Of a DNA stretch of 64,000 nucleotides, positions 8,030-19,666 are shown piece after piece; the stretch's first letter is position 1; the number at the start of each line of letters is the position of its first letter. The stretch is from Closterium sp. Naga37s-1. Lineage: Eukaryota; Streptophyta; Zygnematophyceae; Desmidiales; Closteriaceae. The position numbers and the translations under genes were made by a program. The stretch spans positions 4,877,001 to 4,941,000 of the forward strand of contig CANJKZ010000723.1 in NCBI GenBank assembly GCA_947471745.1, given 5' to 3'. The notes beneath the pieces are model-generated. The model was not told the DNA's origin and ran no database searches. It saw nothing but the letters and a program-made list of their open reading frames with translations.

Positions 8030-8323
8030 TCATCGTACCACCAGGCAGCACACCTTCGGGTTCACCACCCCTAGCCCACCGACCTTCGTTGGTATGCAGG
8101 CCAAGTGCTTGCTCCACAAGACGAATTTGTTCTCCTCTGATGCCACCCGCCCGGAGACGAAGTTGTAATAGAACTTCCTGATCCTCTTCCACAGCTCTTC
8201 CGGTAGTGAGTATACATGAGCTTGGAACATCAGGACAAGAAGTATGTAGCATTTGATTACCACCACCCTTTCTATTGTCGTTAGGTATTGGACCTCACAC
8301 TTCACCAATTCATCTCTTATCAT
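8030..8323 (-). pseudogene. Non-LTR retrotransposon (LINE) reverse transcriptase fragment, C-terminal side
   Basis: A 97-residue open stretch includes VVVIKCYILLVLMFQAHVYS, then LPEELWKRIRKFYYNFVSG, WSKHLACIPTK and GGLGVVNPK. This pattern is typical of the region after the polymerase core in plant LINE reverse transcriptases. Both ends are abrupt and there is no endonuclease or poly-A tail, so it is a fragment. It is unrelated to the surrounding Copia DNA. Confidence 0.7.
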
Positions 8324-9010
8324 CTTGTAAGCCCTTTCCTATGGTAAGCCATCGTCCCTAATTGGAGTAATTTAGAAAATGTGCTGCCATATTTAATCCG
8401 CCACACAGCACACTTTAAACAACAAATGCACCAAAGTGGCAACAGCACAACTTTGTAACCATAAGAAATAAATAGTGCAAACTCCTCGCACATTTTAGGG
8501 TTGACTTCGCTGAATTTGGCACAATAGCGAATCAGTCGCGTACACGTTTGAGTCAGGAGTCTGTTACATGTGTTGCATGTCATGTTTATGATTCGGCAAA
8601 CTTGTGGAGCGTATCCGTACTTTACGTACCTGCGGTGTCCGAGTCCAAAAGAAAAATACAATAGAGGTTACATTAAGCATTATGGTAACTGTAGCGACTA
8701 GTAAAAAAAATTGCATCAAGTACGACCCACAAATTTGGAAATGCCACATCGTCCGATATTCTCGACGCCGAGGCTACCTCACCTCGCCCTGCCTTCTGAC
8801 TTTTCCATTGCCCAACCTGCAACCTCTCTTCCTCGGTATTCTTGCATAGCTAATGCTCTCGCTATAGTATCTCATCACGAATTTTGTTTGTATCGGCGAT
8901 TTATTCGGAATAGCTTTGTTATGCGTTGACTCCCCATGATTGGTTTGTCAACTTAAAATACTTAGTATTAGCTTGCGCTTCATTATCTAGGTGATTTTAT
9001 TGGCACTTGT
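8324..9010. other. AT-richer sequence without a recognised gene
   Basis: About 690 bases of lower GC than the neighbouring elements. Short open frames on both strands show no recognisable domain. It may be old host intergenic DNA caught between insertions. Confidence 0.5.
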
Positions 9011-9139
9011 TGTCAACATACATATATGTATTCGTATGTGCATATTATATGCTAGATTGGGTTGTACTGTACTGGGTATGGGTTTCTACATATACCCTGT
9101 TGTATGCCTTCATCTAGTTATTCTTTCTCACGATAGCAT
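9011..9139 (+). repeat. Copia 5' LTR of a relic (129 bp)
   Basis: Begins TGTCAACATA, ends CGATAGCA, and is followed at 9140 by TGGTATCATGAC, a primer-site-like sequence. The body is more AT-rich than the element 1 LTR and contains GGGTATGGGTTTC in place of the usual AGGGTTAG block. Confidence 0.75.
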
Positions 9140-9990
9140 GGTATCATGACAGGTTAGGACTATCGCTTCTAGCCCACCTACCCCCTTACCTAACGCGCTA
9201 GCGCCCCTCACAACCCCCGCTAGCGCACCCCTTAACAGCACCGTCGCGCACCTCCCATTGTGCCCCTCTTTGGGCGCTAATCCCTCTCCCCCCACCACCC
9301 CCCCTCCCCCCTCTCTCCCCTCCCCTCCCTAGCGGATCCACGTGCCCTATCGTCACGCCCTAGCCACGCCCAACCGTTTCGCCCTAGCCACAACCTCATC
9401 TTGCCCTGTTGTTGCACAACATCATGCCCTGCTGCGCCCAGTCGTGCCCTGTTTCCGCGCCCGCGCCAGCGTCTGCAGCAACCGTGCATGCCACTGCTGC
9501 ATCTACTACGCCCACGCCCGCCATCCTTGCACCTATTGTGGAAGAGGTCGTCAAGCCGGCGGAAGTAGCACGCAATGGATTGATCGGTGCGTTAGCAGAC
9601 TGTGCAGCGCAGTGGACCAGACTGAATCTTGTACAAGCTAGGCCCGGGGGGAGGCTACACGACGCCCAACTGTCATACCCGCCACCGTGGCCACCGCTCC
9701 CCAGGCCAGCATGTCCCCACTGCCAGTGAGAGACCTACTGCTAGAGCTGCTACAACTGTTGTTGCTGCTGCTGCTGCTGATTTTGTTGCTGATGTTGCTG
9801 CTGCGGAATTACGTCGCACCAGCGTCGGCACTAGCACCACCGGGCCCACTAGAAGCAAAGCTAGCACCCTTATTAGTACCAGCACCTCCACCTCCTTCAC
9901 GACCACGACCGGCCTTCGTAGTCCTCGCCCACCGGAGGGGGGGGGAGACGGCTGCGACCTCTGCTGTAGCAGTAGCTCAGCAATAGCATG
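9140..9990 (+). mobile_element. Leader and decayed 5' part of the Copia relic
   Basis: Primer-site-like start, then leader with GCGCTAGCGCCCC and CCCTAGCC units like those of element 1. The part near 9409-9985 holds Ala/Thr-rich open frames that I cannot align securely to gag. It is treated as leader and decayed gag. Confidence 0.6.
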
Positions 9991-9999
9991 GGTAGGTAA

Positions 10000-10610
10000 C
10001 TAGGGCGGAGTGCACCCCTCAAAGACGGGTTGGACTACCGCACCAGTGGTGGAGGCGATGGTGTGAAGACAGGTCTCGATCTCAGTGAGACAAGTCTTAA
10101 ATAGACTGCTAGTGAGGCTTATGGGGTGCATGAAGGGGAGGGCATTGCACGTAGGTGCGAGGTGGCCAACGAGGCAGGTCGCTAGGAAGTGCATGGTGAG
10201 ATAAATTGGGGGAGGGGGGCGGGGTGCTTAGCAAGGTTGTAAGTAATGCAAGCAGCGCGAAAACTAGCGTCAAGCAAGCGCAGGTGGGTAGCTCGTCAGC
10301 GACGGTGGGGAAAGCTAGGATGTTAGGAAAGAGGAAGTGCATGAGGAGGCGCCCCAGAGTAGCAAAGGAGGGGGTGGAGTAATGAAAAGCAATAGCATCC
10401 AGACACTACTTCACCGTCTTGACCTGGCGGAAGTGCATTCGCTCGGTTGGCAGAAGGTAAGGCGCGCAGCAGCGTCATGCGACTTCCAAATTGAGTACTC
10501 AAGCATGGCAAAGTAATGAGCCTCCCGCTGCGTCGACGTGGGCTTAGCAGCAAGAGCAGTAGAACGCTTGGGGGCAGGTAGCTGATACGACACGTGGTGT
10601 CAAACCAGTC
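10000..10610 (-). pseudogene. Copia gag relic (capsid region)
   Basis: Read on the minus strand in several frames, it follows the element 1 Gag order: QREAHYFAMLEYSIW (QTRDAHARFAIRNSL in element 1), FLFPNILAFPTVADEL (YLFPDLASFHTVADLI), then PPPIYLT and VFEGCTPP (FFEGCSPS). Several frameshifts break it. It lies in opposite orientation to its neighbours on both sides. Confidence 0.7.
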
Positions 10611-10619
10611 GGGAAGTGG

Positions 10620-11445
10620 GAAGGTGTGACCTAGAAGGTGAGTGCTGGCTCAGGGGTTGCTGACACTGGAGGTGCTGGCTCTTGGGGCGTTGCCACTGGA
10701 GGTGCTGATTGTGAGGGTACTTCCATAGGAGGTTCGGATCCTCAGGGTGTCGCAGGCCCGCGACGTTTGGCAAGCTGTAGGAGCAGCAGCAGCAGCGGCG
10801 GCAGTAGCAGTAATCGTAGCAGTAGCAGCAGCCACACTAGCAGTAGTAGCAACAGTCGCCGCAGCAGCCGCTGTAGCCGTCGTGGCAGCCGCAGCAGTAG
10901 CAGCGGCGACTACAACAGCAGTCGTTGCCACCTGTGACTCGACGTCGCCTTCTTGGTCTTCCTTACCCGTCAACCGACAGTCCTCCTCACTCCTCCTCAC
11001 CGCTATGTCCCTGGACCCGTCCCTGGCTCATTTCCTCCTCGTTCACAGCTGTTTCCACCTCTCCTTCGTGATTCGTCCTCTCTCCCTCCCCCCTTTCCCC
11101 GTCGTGCCGCTCGTGCGTGACCCTCGTGTCCTATTCCGAGTTATCGGCCTTTGTTCCCTTCCCCCTTGTGCCCCTCCTCCTATTCTCTCGTCACCTCCTC
11201 AGTCATCTCTCACTGTCTCCCATAATTTATTCTCTGGCTTCCTCCATGCCACTCGACCTTTTGTCTCTCATGTACTTTCCTCCCTTATCACTGTACCTAC
11301 TGCTCCTCTGTCATCTGTCGATGCTCTTGTCACTGCAGTCGCTTACTTTGCATCCACCTGCTGCATTGACTACTCCACTCTGTTGGTCTCTGCTCATGTC
11401 CATCCTCCGTACGTCGGGAGTGCTCCTGCCCTTGAAAGGTGACGT
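10620..11445 (+). pseudogene. Copia pol relic: integrase-RT linker and start of the RT region
   Basis: The left part reads GGAGSWGVATGGADCEG and similar Gly/Ala-rich repeats, like the Pol linker of the other elements, followed by poly-GCA/GTA tracts. The right part reads VSHVLSSLITVPTAPL and then a block matching the segment just before the RT in elements 1 and H (VTRLLATVVTDPSFES and VSRVLASLVTDPRASP). It stops at GSAPALER (GECALGTDVLED in element 1). No RT core follows. Confidence 0.65.
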
Positions 11446-12165
11446 TCAAGAAGAAAAGTTGTTCGAGAAAATAAGATACAGCAGCACTATAGTCATTAGT
11501 ATACAAAGCGGAGTAAACAATAGACATGCCCATTGTAAATACAGGCAAACCACAACTGGGGAGGGAGGGATTGTGTCGGGAAATCACATGCTGGCCAAAG
11601 CGGTTGCGGTAAAGGTCGTCGAGGCGGCGGATATAGCACACAACAAAGTGGTCGAGGCGCCCGCATACAGTGCCAGCATCAGGGTCAGTCGTGAGCCAGT
11701 ACTGACAGGGCCCAGTGTCATGGCAACTTGACCCCAACTATCACGGCTGCCAGTGCAGCCAATGATCCCCAGACAACCAGGTCCTCACAGCTGCTGATGG
11801 GCCCACTGATGTTGTTGCTGCTGCTACTGCACTAGTAACAGAGGCGATGGAGTGAAGTGGGGTCTCGATCTCATTGAGACTAGTCTCAATGAACTAGATA
11901 GTGAGATAAGTGGGGTACCTCACGAGGAGAGCGTCGCATGCAGACGAGAGGCGGTCAGGGAGACGCATCACAACGAAGTAGGGAGTGAGGAAAATAGGCG
12001 GAGGGTGACTCTCAAGCTGGGCAGAGGTGCAGGCAATATAATAGCTAGCGTTGAGTGAGCGCAGGTGAGTAACACGATCAGCAGTGGTGGAGTATGCAGG
12101 AAGGTATGGAAGGGTATGAGGAGGCGACCTAGGGTAGCACAGGAAGGAGTGTAATAGCAAATAAC
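11446..12165 (-). pseudogene. Copia gag relic of element C, C-terminal and middle part
   Basis: Minus-strand frames give YIRRLDDLYRNRFGQH and FTMGMSIVYSALYTND (element 1: FSRLDDAWRVQFPQ and YALDFDAILSAMYVM), then upstream PPPIFLTPYF, CDALLVRYPTYLTI and STTADRVTHLRSLNASYY (HTVADLITHLRTSEARFR). Element 2 is inserted at 12165/12166. The N-terminal part of the same gag continues at 19667 beyond element 2, which reads back into YYTPSCATLGRLL at the junction. Confidence 0.75.
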
Positions 12166-12297
12166 TGTTGGAATCACTGAACAGGAATGAATGAACTAGC
12201 AATGAAAAGAGTACAAGTACCTAACCCTAGAATTGTGTACCCCCTATAGGCTAACCCACTGTAGCCTAAACTAACACAACATATATAATGTTTGACA
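12166..12297 (-). repeat. 3' LTR of element 2
   Basis: 132 bp, on the plus strand TGTTGGAATC...GTTTGACA. The polypurine complement CACCCCCATA follows at 12298. Confidence 0.95.
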
Positions 12298-12475
12298 CAC
12301 CCCCATAGGCAAAGTGGGGGAGAACTAGGGGTCACAAGACCAGTCAAGGTAAAGCAAGGCAAAACAAGCTCAGGGTGGATCTCAAGGATACCACACAAAT
12401 TCCGAGCACAAGCAAGTGGTCACAAGACCAGTTCACATGCAGGTTTATATATATAGAGATCACAGTACAACAGAC

Positions 12476-15400
12476 TCAAGAAGTAAGCAAGTGAGGTCCA
12501 GTAGGCACAAGGCCTAGAAGAGTGCAAAAGCGCTGATGGTCACAAGGCTGAAGCGCCTTGGTGAACACATCAGCAGTGTTGGCCTCAGAGGCCACGTAAC
12601 GCAGGCGAAGCTGACCACGCTGCTGCAGCTCTCGAGCGAGGAAGTAACGCAGAGCAATGTGCTTCGTTCTGTGCTCCAGTCTGTGCTCCTCACACAAGGC
12701 AATGGCTGCCTTGTTGTCGACGTACAGCACTGGAGGAGAACGAGGCTGCTCTCCAAGGTCGGTCAGCAAGTAGGTGAGCCAGCGTAGCTCCTGGGCCGCC
12801 ATGGCTGTGGCGTAGATCTCAGCCTCACAACTGGAGCTGAGAACAGAAGAAGAGCGAGTAGAACGCCAAGAAACAGAACCAGAGCCAAGACTGAAGGAGT
12901 AACCCTGAGACGACCGCTGAGTAGCCTGGTCGTCTGCCCAAGAAGCGTCTGAGTGTCCAGTGAGAACAACTGGGACTCGCCCTCCAAGCACTAGCCCCAT
13001 GCCCGACGTACTGCACAAGTAGCGCAACACCCTCTTAGCTGCATCCATGTGCTCCTTCCGGTGACGGCCGGGAGCGACATAGCGTGCAAGAATGCTGAGA
13101 GGGTATGCAAGGTCTGGTCGAGTGCAGGTCATCAGGTACATGAGGCAACCCACAAGCTCTGGATACGGGCCACTCGGCTCTACGGACTCATCCGAAGGCA
13201 GAGCTGAGAGCGAGTGACCGGTAGGCAGAGGAGTGGGCTGAGGCGAGGAGTACGTGAAGCGGAAGCGCTGAAGGACCTGCTGCACCATGTGTGACTGAGT
13301 CAAGGTGATGGTGCGGCGTGCTCTGTCCCGGGTGATCCGCAAGCCAAGATAGCTTGTCAGTTCACCCAGGTCTGTGCACGTGTGTCTCTTCTGCAGCTCC
13401 GACTTCACGTGGGCGAGTGCCACAGTGTCAGCAGTAGCAAAAACCAAGTCGTCGACGTACACAAGGACGTAGAACGGCGGCAGTGAGGTGTCGGTGCGTA
13501 GAAACAGCGACGGGTCAGCAGTAGAAGGCGCGAACCCAAGAGCCGCAAGCGTAGTCCTCAGTGTGTCGTGCCACTCACGAGGCGCCTGGCGGAGACCGTA
13601 GACTGGCCGTCGGAGGCTCCACTGGGTACCAGGAGGGAACGACCCAGTGAAGCCAGGTGGACGGCGCAGCCAGATCTCCTCGTGCAGGCTGCCCTGCAGG
13701 AAAGCAGTGCTGAAGTCAAGCGAGTGGAGCTCGTAGTCACGCTGAGCGGCGACGTGCAGCAGAACCCGAAGAGTGGTCATCTTCGGGGTCGGGGAGAAGG
13801 TCTGGAAGAAGTCAACTCCCTCGCGCTGACTGAAGCCTCGTGCAACGTAACGCGCCTTGAAGACAGGCGGAGAACCCGGCGGCCGCTTCACCCTGAAAAT
13901 CCACATGCCACTGACGATGTTCGCCCCAGGCGGGGGAACCTCGTCGACGTAGGTGCCTGTGGACTTCCAGGAAGCCATCTCTGTGTCCATGGCTGACTGC
14001 CACTGAGAGGAGTAGGGACCGGCCATCGCCTCTGCGTAAGAGCGTGGGGTCGGGATGTCTGGTGCATCCGGGTCTCCCTCAGGGGAAACAAGCATGGACA
14101 CGAGATGGGGCAAAGCGGCAGCAAAGCACTGGAACTCCTCCTGCCTGTCCTCAAGGACGTCAGTGCCAAGAGCACACTCACCCCCGACGGACGGAGGACA
14201 GACAGACTCAGACTCAGCAACTAGGCTAGCAGCGTAGTCTAGACGACAGCGAGCAGCAAAGTCGACAAGCTCAGCAACTAAGGCAGACGCAGCAGCAGAC
14301 TCAAAGGAAGGGTCAGTGACAACAGTGGCCAGGAGACGCGTGACAGCAGGACTGGTAGCACGAAGAGAGTCTGACCCAGGGTCAGGAAGAGCAGGAATAG
14401 AGGAAGCAGGAGGAGACGGCAGTGGGACACGCTGTGGAGCAGTGGACGGACGAAGCGCCATCCGGTGAGTGCCTGGGACAGCAGGAAGACGCTGACGCTG
14501 GACTCGATGACTAGAGAGAGCAGTGCGGACAGGCGACCCAGGACGAGACTCAGGCGACGCAGGACGAGACGCAGGCTCACGCCGCTCAGTAAGACCTCCA
14601 GTCGGACCAGTGTAAGGAGCAGGACCAAGGAGAGAGGAGGCAGACGGTAACGCCGACTGCAGCTGGACAGGCTGAGGACACTCTAAGGAGGGAGGAGGAA
14701 AAGGAGGAGGAAGCTGACCAAGAACCTGCTGAAGGAGCGGAACAAAGTACGGCTGAGACCGAGCAGCGACACCAGAGCCAGCAGGGACACCCGCACCAGG
14801 GTCGGCAGCACCAGCAGCAGCTCCAGCGTCCACGTCCTCAGCACCAGCGGTAGCTCCAACGCCCGGGTCCTCAGCACCAGCAGTAGCTCCAACGCCTGGG
14901 TCCTCAGCACCAGCAGCAGCTCCAGCGCCCGGGTCCTCAGCACCAGCAGCGGCTCCAACGCCCGGGTCCTCAGCACCAGCAGCAGCTCCAACGCCCGGGT
15001 CCTCAGCACCAGCAGCAGCTCCAACGCCCGGGTCCTCAGCACCAGCAGCAGCTCCAACAGCAGCGGGGTTCGTAACACGAGGCACGCCACTCCGAAGAGT
15101 GCAGCGCCGCTCGTACCACTCACGGATCCGCTCGCGGGAGGGGAGCTCCCGAACGGGAGAAGAAGTACTAGCACCAGTCCCAGTAGGACGTCCGGCTCGA
15201 GCGGTACCTCTCCGGAGGCTGCAGTACTCTAAGTACCACGCACGTAGCTGCTCCGAGGAGAGGGCTCCTCCAGGTGCAGGACTCCCAGACCTCGTACCTC
15301 CAGACGCAGAACCCCCAGACTCCGGACTCCGCAGCTCAGTACCACGAGGCTCCACCCCCCCAAGCTCAGCACCCTCAAGCTCCACACCCCCAGGCTCCAC

Positions 15401-18400
15401 ACCCCCAGGCTCCACACCCCCAGGCTCCACACCCCCAGGCTCAGCACCCCCAGGCTCAGCACCCCCAGCAGGACGAGAGTCGACAGCTACCTCAACAGGC
15501 TCAACCGGGTCTACCTGAGACACACCTGAGGGAGCGGCACCCTGAGGGGGGAGGGGGTCTGCAACAGCAGCACCTGGCGAGAGGAAGAGAGGCGGGGGGG
15601 GGAGCGGGGCAGTGCGGTAGGGGAAGAGGCGGTAGTAGGGGACGGACTCGTCAAAAGTGACGTCCTGGGAGGGCAAGACTCGGCGCGAGGTGGCGTGGTA
15701 AAACTGCCAACCAGACGCGTCCGGGACAAAGCCGAGGAAGACGCAGGGAACAGCACGGGAGGAGAGCTTGTCCGCAGACGAATCGCGGACAAAAGCTCGA
15801 GACCCCCAGACCCGGAAACGCGACGCATCGCCAACCTCCCCCGTCCACAGTAGCGTGGGCGAGGTCTCCGGCAAGGAGACACGGGGCCAGAGGTTGAGTT
15901 GATGCGCAGCGTACCGGACCGCAAACGGCCACAGAAAGTGGGGGGCAGCCGCATGGATCAAGGAGGTACGGGCGACCTCCATGACCAGGCCAATGCGGCG
16001 CTCCGCAACCCCATTCTGCTGTGGAGAAGCCGGAAGCGTGAACGACTGCTCAATGCCGTGCTCAGCACAGTAGGCTGCCAAGAGGTCGGAGGAGAACTCA
16101 CCACCTCTGTCAGAGTGCAAGCGCAGGACAGGAAAGTCCGAGTGAAAACGCTCGCTGAGCTGGAGACGGGCTCTGCGGATCCAAGGGATCAAGACATCAG
16201 GGACCTCACCCTTGGTGCGCAAGGGGAAGACCGAGGTGTAGCGCGAGTAGTCGTCAACAACTATCAGGAAGTACCTCTCCTGACCCTGACCACGGACGCG
16301 GGCTGGGCCCCACACGTCCATGTGGAGTGTCTGCAAGGGAGCAGTCGTCGGGGGGAACGAGGAGGAGTGAGGAGCGGCGCGCTGCCGTCCCTCGACACAG
16401 GGGAGACAGGTAGGAGCAGGCGAGGGTGGGAGGGGAGGAAGGACCCTGGGCAGGCCAGAGACAAGGTACCTGGAGTGCATGGCACGAAGCCGCTGCACAG
16501 ACGGGTGGCCAAGGCGGTGGTGCCAGAGGACAGTCTCGTGTGCCAAAGAGCGACACGAGCAGGGGGCGGACAGCTGACCTGACGCGGACGCGGACGCAGT
16601 CGCAGCAACCTGAGGGGACTCAGTAGTCAGTGTGTACAGGTCCGACCCCGGCTGCCGAGTGAAGGTAGCCAAGTGACGGCCCGTACGAGCACACGTGCAG
16701 TGTGTCACGCGCTCGTAGGCAGGGGTGAACTGGTGAACACCCCCGTCCTGGAGTGCACAGCCTGCCACCAAGTTCGTAGAGAACGAGGGGAGGTGGAGAC
16801 CTGACAGTGTGCCCGACGGGACCGCAGGGCAGGGAAGGACAGTGGAAGAGGTCGCAATGACCGGACCCCCAGAGGGGTCAGCAAGGGAGACAGCAACTGG
16901 CCGAGTAAGTGGCTCAAGGGCAGTGCGGTCACGAAAGAAGCAGCGAGAAGCACCTGAGTCCAGTGTGAAGGTGTGCAGTGCGGCAGTCGACGCAGTACCA
17001 AGGGGGGGAGACACACGAGCACCTAGAGCAGCAGCCTCACCAGCACCTGGGGTAGCCGACACGTGAGTACCTGGAGCGGCAGACGCACTGGCCCTAATGC
17101 CCGGGTCGGGCGGCACACACAAGTACTCAGCACCCTCTCCACTAGTAGACATCACATACATGGCAGATAGAATAGCATCAAAGTCTAGAGCATAGATATC
17201 AATCCCCTTCTTCAGGAGATCAAGCCAGCGGGGCAGCTCAGTGGCCTGAGGGAACTGAACACGCCAAGCGTCGTCGAGACGAGAGAAGCAGCGCTGTGTG
17301 GCGTGCGGTCGTCCACACTGCTGACCAGTGCGGTCACCAGTGCGAATGACGTACGTGCAGCTAAGACCACCCCCACCCCCGTGCTGAGAGTACCACTCAC
17401 GGACCTCCTGGGGTGAGAGGGTGTGCTGCTGGCCCTGGCCACCGCCAGCGCCTCCACGGCCACCACCACCGCTGCCACCTCCTCGACCACCCCAACCCCT
17501 GCCGCCGCCTCGTCCACCGCCACCCCAACCGCCGCCTCCACTCCTGCCACCTCCCCCGCCGCTGCCGCCACCACCCCCACCGCTACCACTCGCCCCTCCA
17601 GCCGAGCCACCACCCCCACTGCCTCCACCGCCCCCACCGCCGCCTCCCCCGCCGTCACCGCCACTACCCTTGCCCCCTTTGCCCTTGCCGCTGCGGCGTC
17701 CGCTCGAGGCAGACGCAGTACCGACCTTCTCAGTACCAAGAAGGTCGACAGCAGCAGCAGAGGCGACAGAGGGAAGAAGGGGGGAAGGAGAACACCCCTC
17801 AAAGAACGGGGTACGGGGGTCGCCACGAGAGGCACCTACAGCGACTATGCTAGCCTCAGCTGCAAGTAGCTCCTTCTCGAGGAGGGCAATGGTGAGCTCA
17901 GTGGGGCAACGAGCTAGGAAGTGGTCCCTGACAGCACGCAGTGTGTCAGGGAGGCGGGTGACTAGGTGATAGAGAGTGAGCCAGAGTGGAGGGGGGGTGC
18001 GTGGCAAGGAACTCAGCAGGCATGGCGGCACGGAAGCGGGCCTCACTAGTACGGAGGTGCGTGATGAGGTCAGCGACTGTGTGAAAGGAGGCCAGGTCGG
18101 GAAACAGGTAGGGGAGGGAGAGACGGCCTAGTGCGGCAGAGGCAGGTGAGGAGTAGCGAGCAACTACAGCTGTGTACAGTGCCGGTGCAGTCTTGTGGTG
18201 ACCAAAGTGCTCGCGTTCGTCTATCGGCAGGGAGTTGCGAATGGCGAAGCGAGCGTGGGCATCACGAGTCTGCCACTGTGAGCGAGCAGTGCTGTCAGCA
18301 GTAGCAGCAGGGGCAGTGACAAGGCCTAGGGCGTGATCGTACAGTGAGATGTCATCCTTGGCTGTGAGCTGTAGGTAGAGGTGCAGGTCATCGAGCCAGG

Positions 18401-18458
18401 TGTCAAACTTCACAGGGCGGCCCTCAGCATCGAACACGAGAACCTGTGGGCTAGCCAT
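12476..18458 (-). pseudogene. Gag-Pol polyprotein of element 2, broken by one frameshift in gag
   Basis: Gag starts at 18458 and its frame stays open for 170 codons, but a run of seven C (17991-17997 on the plus strand, as G) replaces the six C of element 1. The original frame resumes at once and stays open to the stop at 12476, with protease, integrase, YVDD reverse transcriptase and RNase H as in element 1. The break falls at the PPPLWLT motif of Gag. It is a one-base length change in a homopolymer, so either a very young loss of function, a programmed slip site, or a sequencing error. Without it this copy would be coding-identical to element 1 over almost its whole length. Confidence 0.93.
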
Positions 18459-18699
18459 AGGAACAGTAGAAATAGCAGCAGTAGCGGTAGGAGAAGCAGG
18501 TAGGACGAACCAGGTAGGGTAGGGCGGCGCGGCTCGGTTCAGGTCGGGTCGCGGCTCGGCTGGGTGGCGCGGCTCGGCTCGGGGCGCGCGGCTCGGCTCA
18601 GGTCATGGCGGGGACGGGCCGCCCGCTCTCCCTCTTGTGCTGCGGCGGGAACGGGCCGCCCGGGGCCTCTGGGTGGTGGGCACGGGTCGGCGAGGTAGG

Positions 18700-19440
18700 C
18701 ACGGGGCCGGTTGGGGCCCTAGAGGGGCGAGCGCGGGGCCGATCGGAGCCTGAGCGGGGCTAGCGCGGGGCCAAACGGGGCCTTGACGGGGTTAGCAAGG
18801 GGCCGACGGGGCCTTAAACGGGGCTAGCGCGGGCCTGATCGGGGCCTGAATGGGGCTAGCGCGGGGCCGACGGGGCCTGAGAGGGGCTAGCGCGGGGCCT
18901 ACGGGGCCTGAAACGGGGCTAGCGCGGGCCGACGGGGCCTGAAACGGGGCTAGCGCGGGCCGACGGGGCCTGAGAGGGGCTAGCGCGGGGCCGACGGGGC
19001 CTGAAACGGGGCCGACGGGGCCTGAAACGGGGCTAGCGCGAGCCGACGGGGCCTGAACGGGGCTAGCGCGGGGCCGACGGGGCCTGAAAAGGGGGCCGAC
19101 GGGGCCTGAAACGGGGCTAGCGCGGGTCGACGGGGCCTGAGAGGGGCTAGCGTGGGGCCGACGGGGCCTGAAACGGGGCCGACGGGGCCTGAACGGGGCT
19201 AGCGCGGGGCCGACGGGGCCTGAAAAGGGGGCCGACGGGGCCTGAAACGGGGCTAGCGCGGGTCGACGGGGCCTGAGAGGGGCTAGCGTGGGGCCGACGG
19301 GGCCTGAAACGGGGCCGACGGGGCCTAAACGGGGCTAGCGCGGGGCCTGAACGGGGCCTTAAAGGGGCCGACGGGGCCTGAACAGGGCTAGCGCGGGGCC
19401 GTCAAGAGGGGCCTCTAGGGGCGTGACACGCCGAGGCGCC
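18700..19440 (-). repeat. GC-rich tandem repeat array in the leader of element 2
   Basis: Inverse complement of the element 1 array, with the same GGGGCCGACGGGGCCTGA and GGGGCTAGCGCGG units. A block of roughly 85 bases occurs once more here than in element 1, for example the repeated stretch from GGGGGCCGACGG through GGGGCTAGCGTGGG. Confidence 0.9.
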
Positions 19441-19515
19441 CTAGGGCACGGGTAGGTAGGTAGGTAGGTAGTGACGTAGTGGTGGGCCCTTAGAAAATTT
19501 CGGTCCTAGGAAGGA

Positions 19516-19529
19516 CCTGCTCTATACCA
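19516..19529 (-). other. Primer binding site, element 2
   Basis: On the minus strand TGGTATAGAGCAGG directly follows the 5' LTR. It is identical to element 1. Confidence 0.8.
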
Positions 19530-19661
19530 TGTTGGAATCACTGAACAGGAATGAATGAACTAGCAATGAAAAGAGTACAAGTACCTAACCCTAGAATTGT
19601 GTACCCCCTATAGGCTAACCCACTGTAGCCTAAACTAACACAACATATATAATGTTTGACA
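19530..19661 (-). repeat. 5' LTR of element 2
   Basis: 132 bp, identical by eye to the other element 2 LTR. The target duplication ATAAC follows at 19662-19666. Confidence 0.95.
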
Positions 19662-19666
19662 ATAAC

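Larger units (their letters stand above)
12166..19661 (-). mobile_element. Copia LTR retrotransposon, element 2 (full length, nested)
   Basis: 7496 bp, minus strand, with two LTRs of 132 bp (12166-12297 and 19530-19661) that look identical to each other and to the element 1 LTR. It is flanked by a perfect 5-bp target duplication ATAAC (12161-12165 and 19662-19666). The internal part matches element 1 nearly base for base; I saw one extra C in gag, a silent change near 15820 and a longer leader array. It has split an older gag. Identical LTRs and a clean duplication mean a very recent insertion. Confidence 0.97.
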
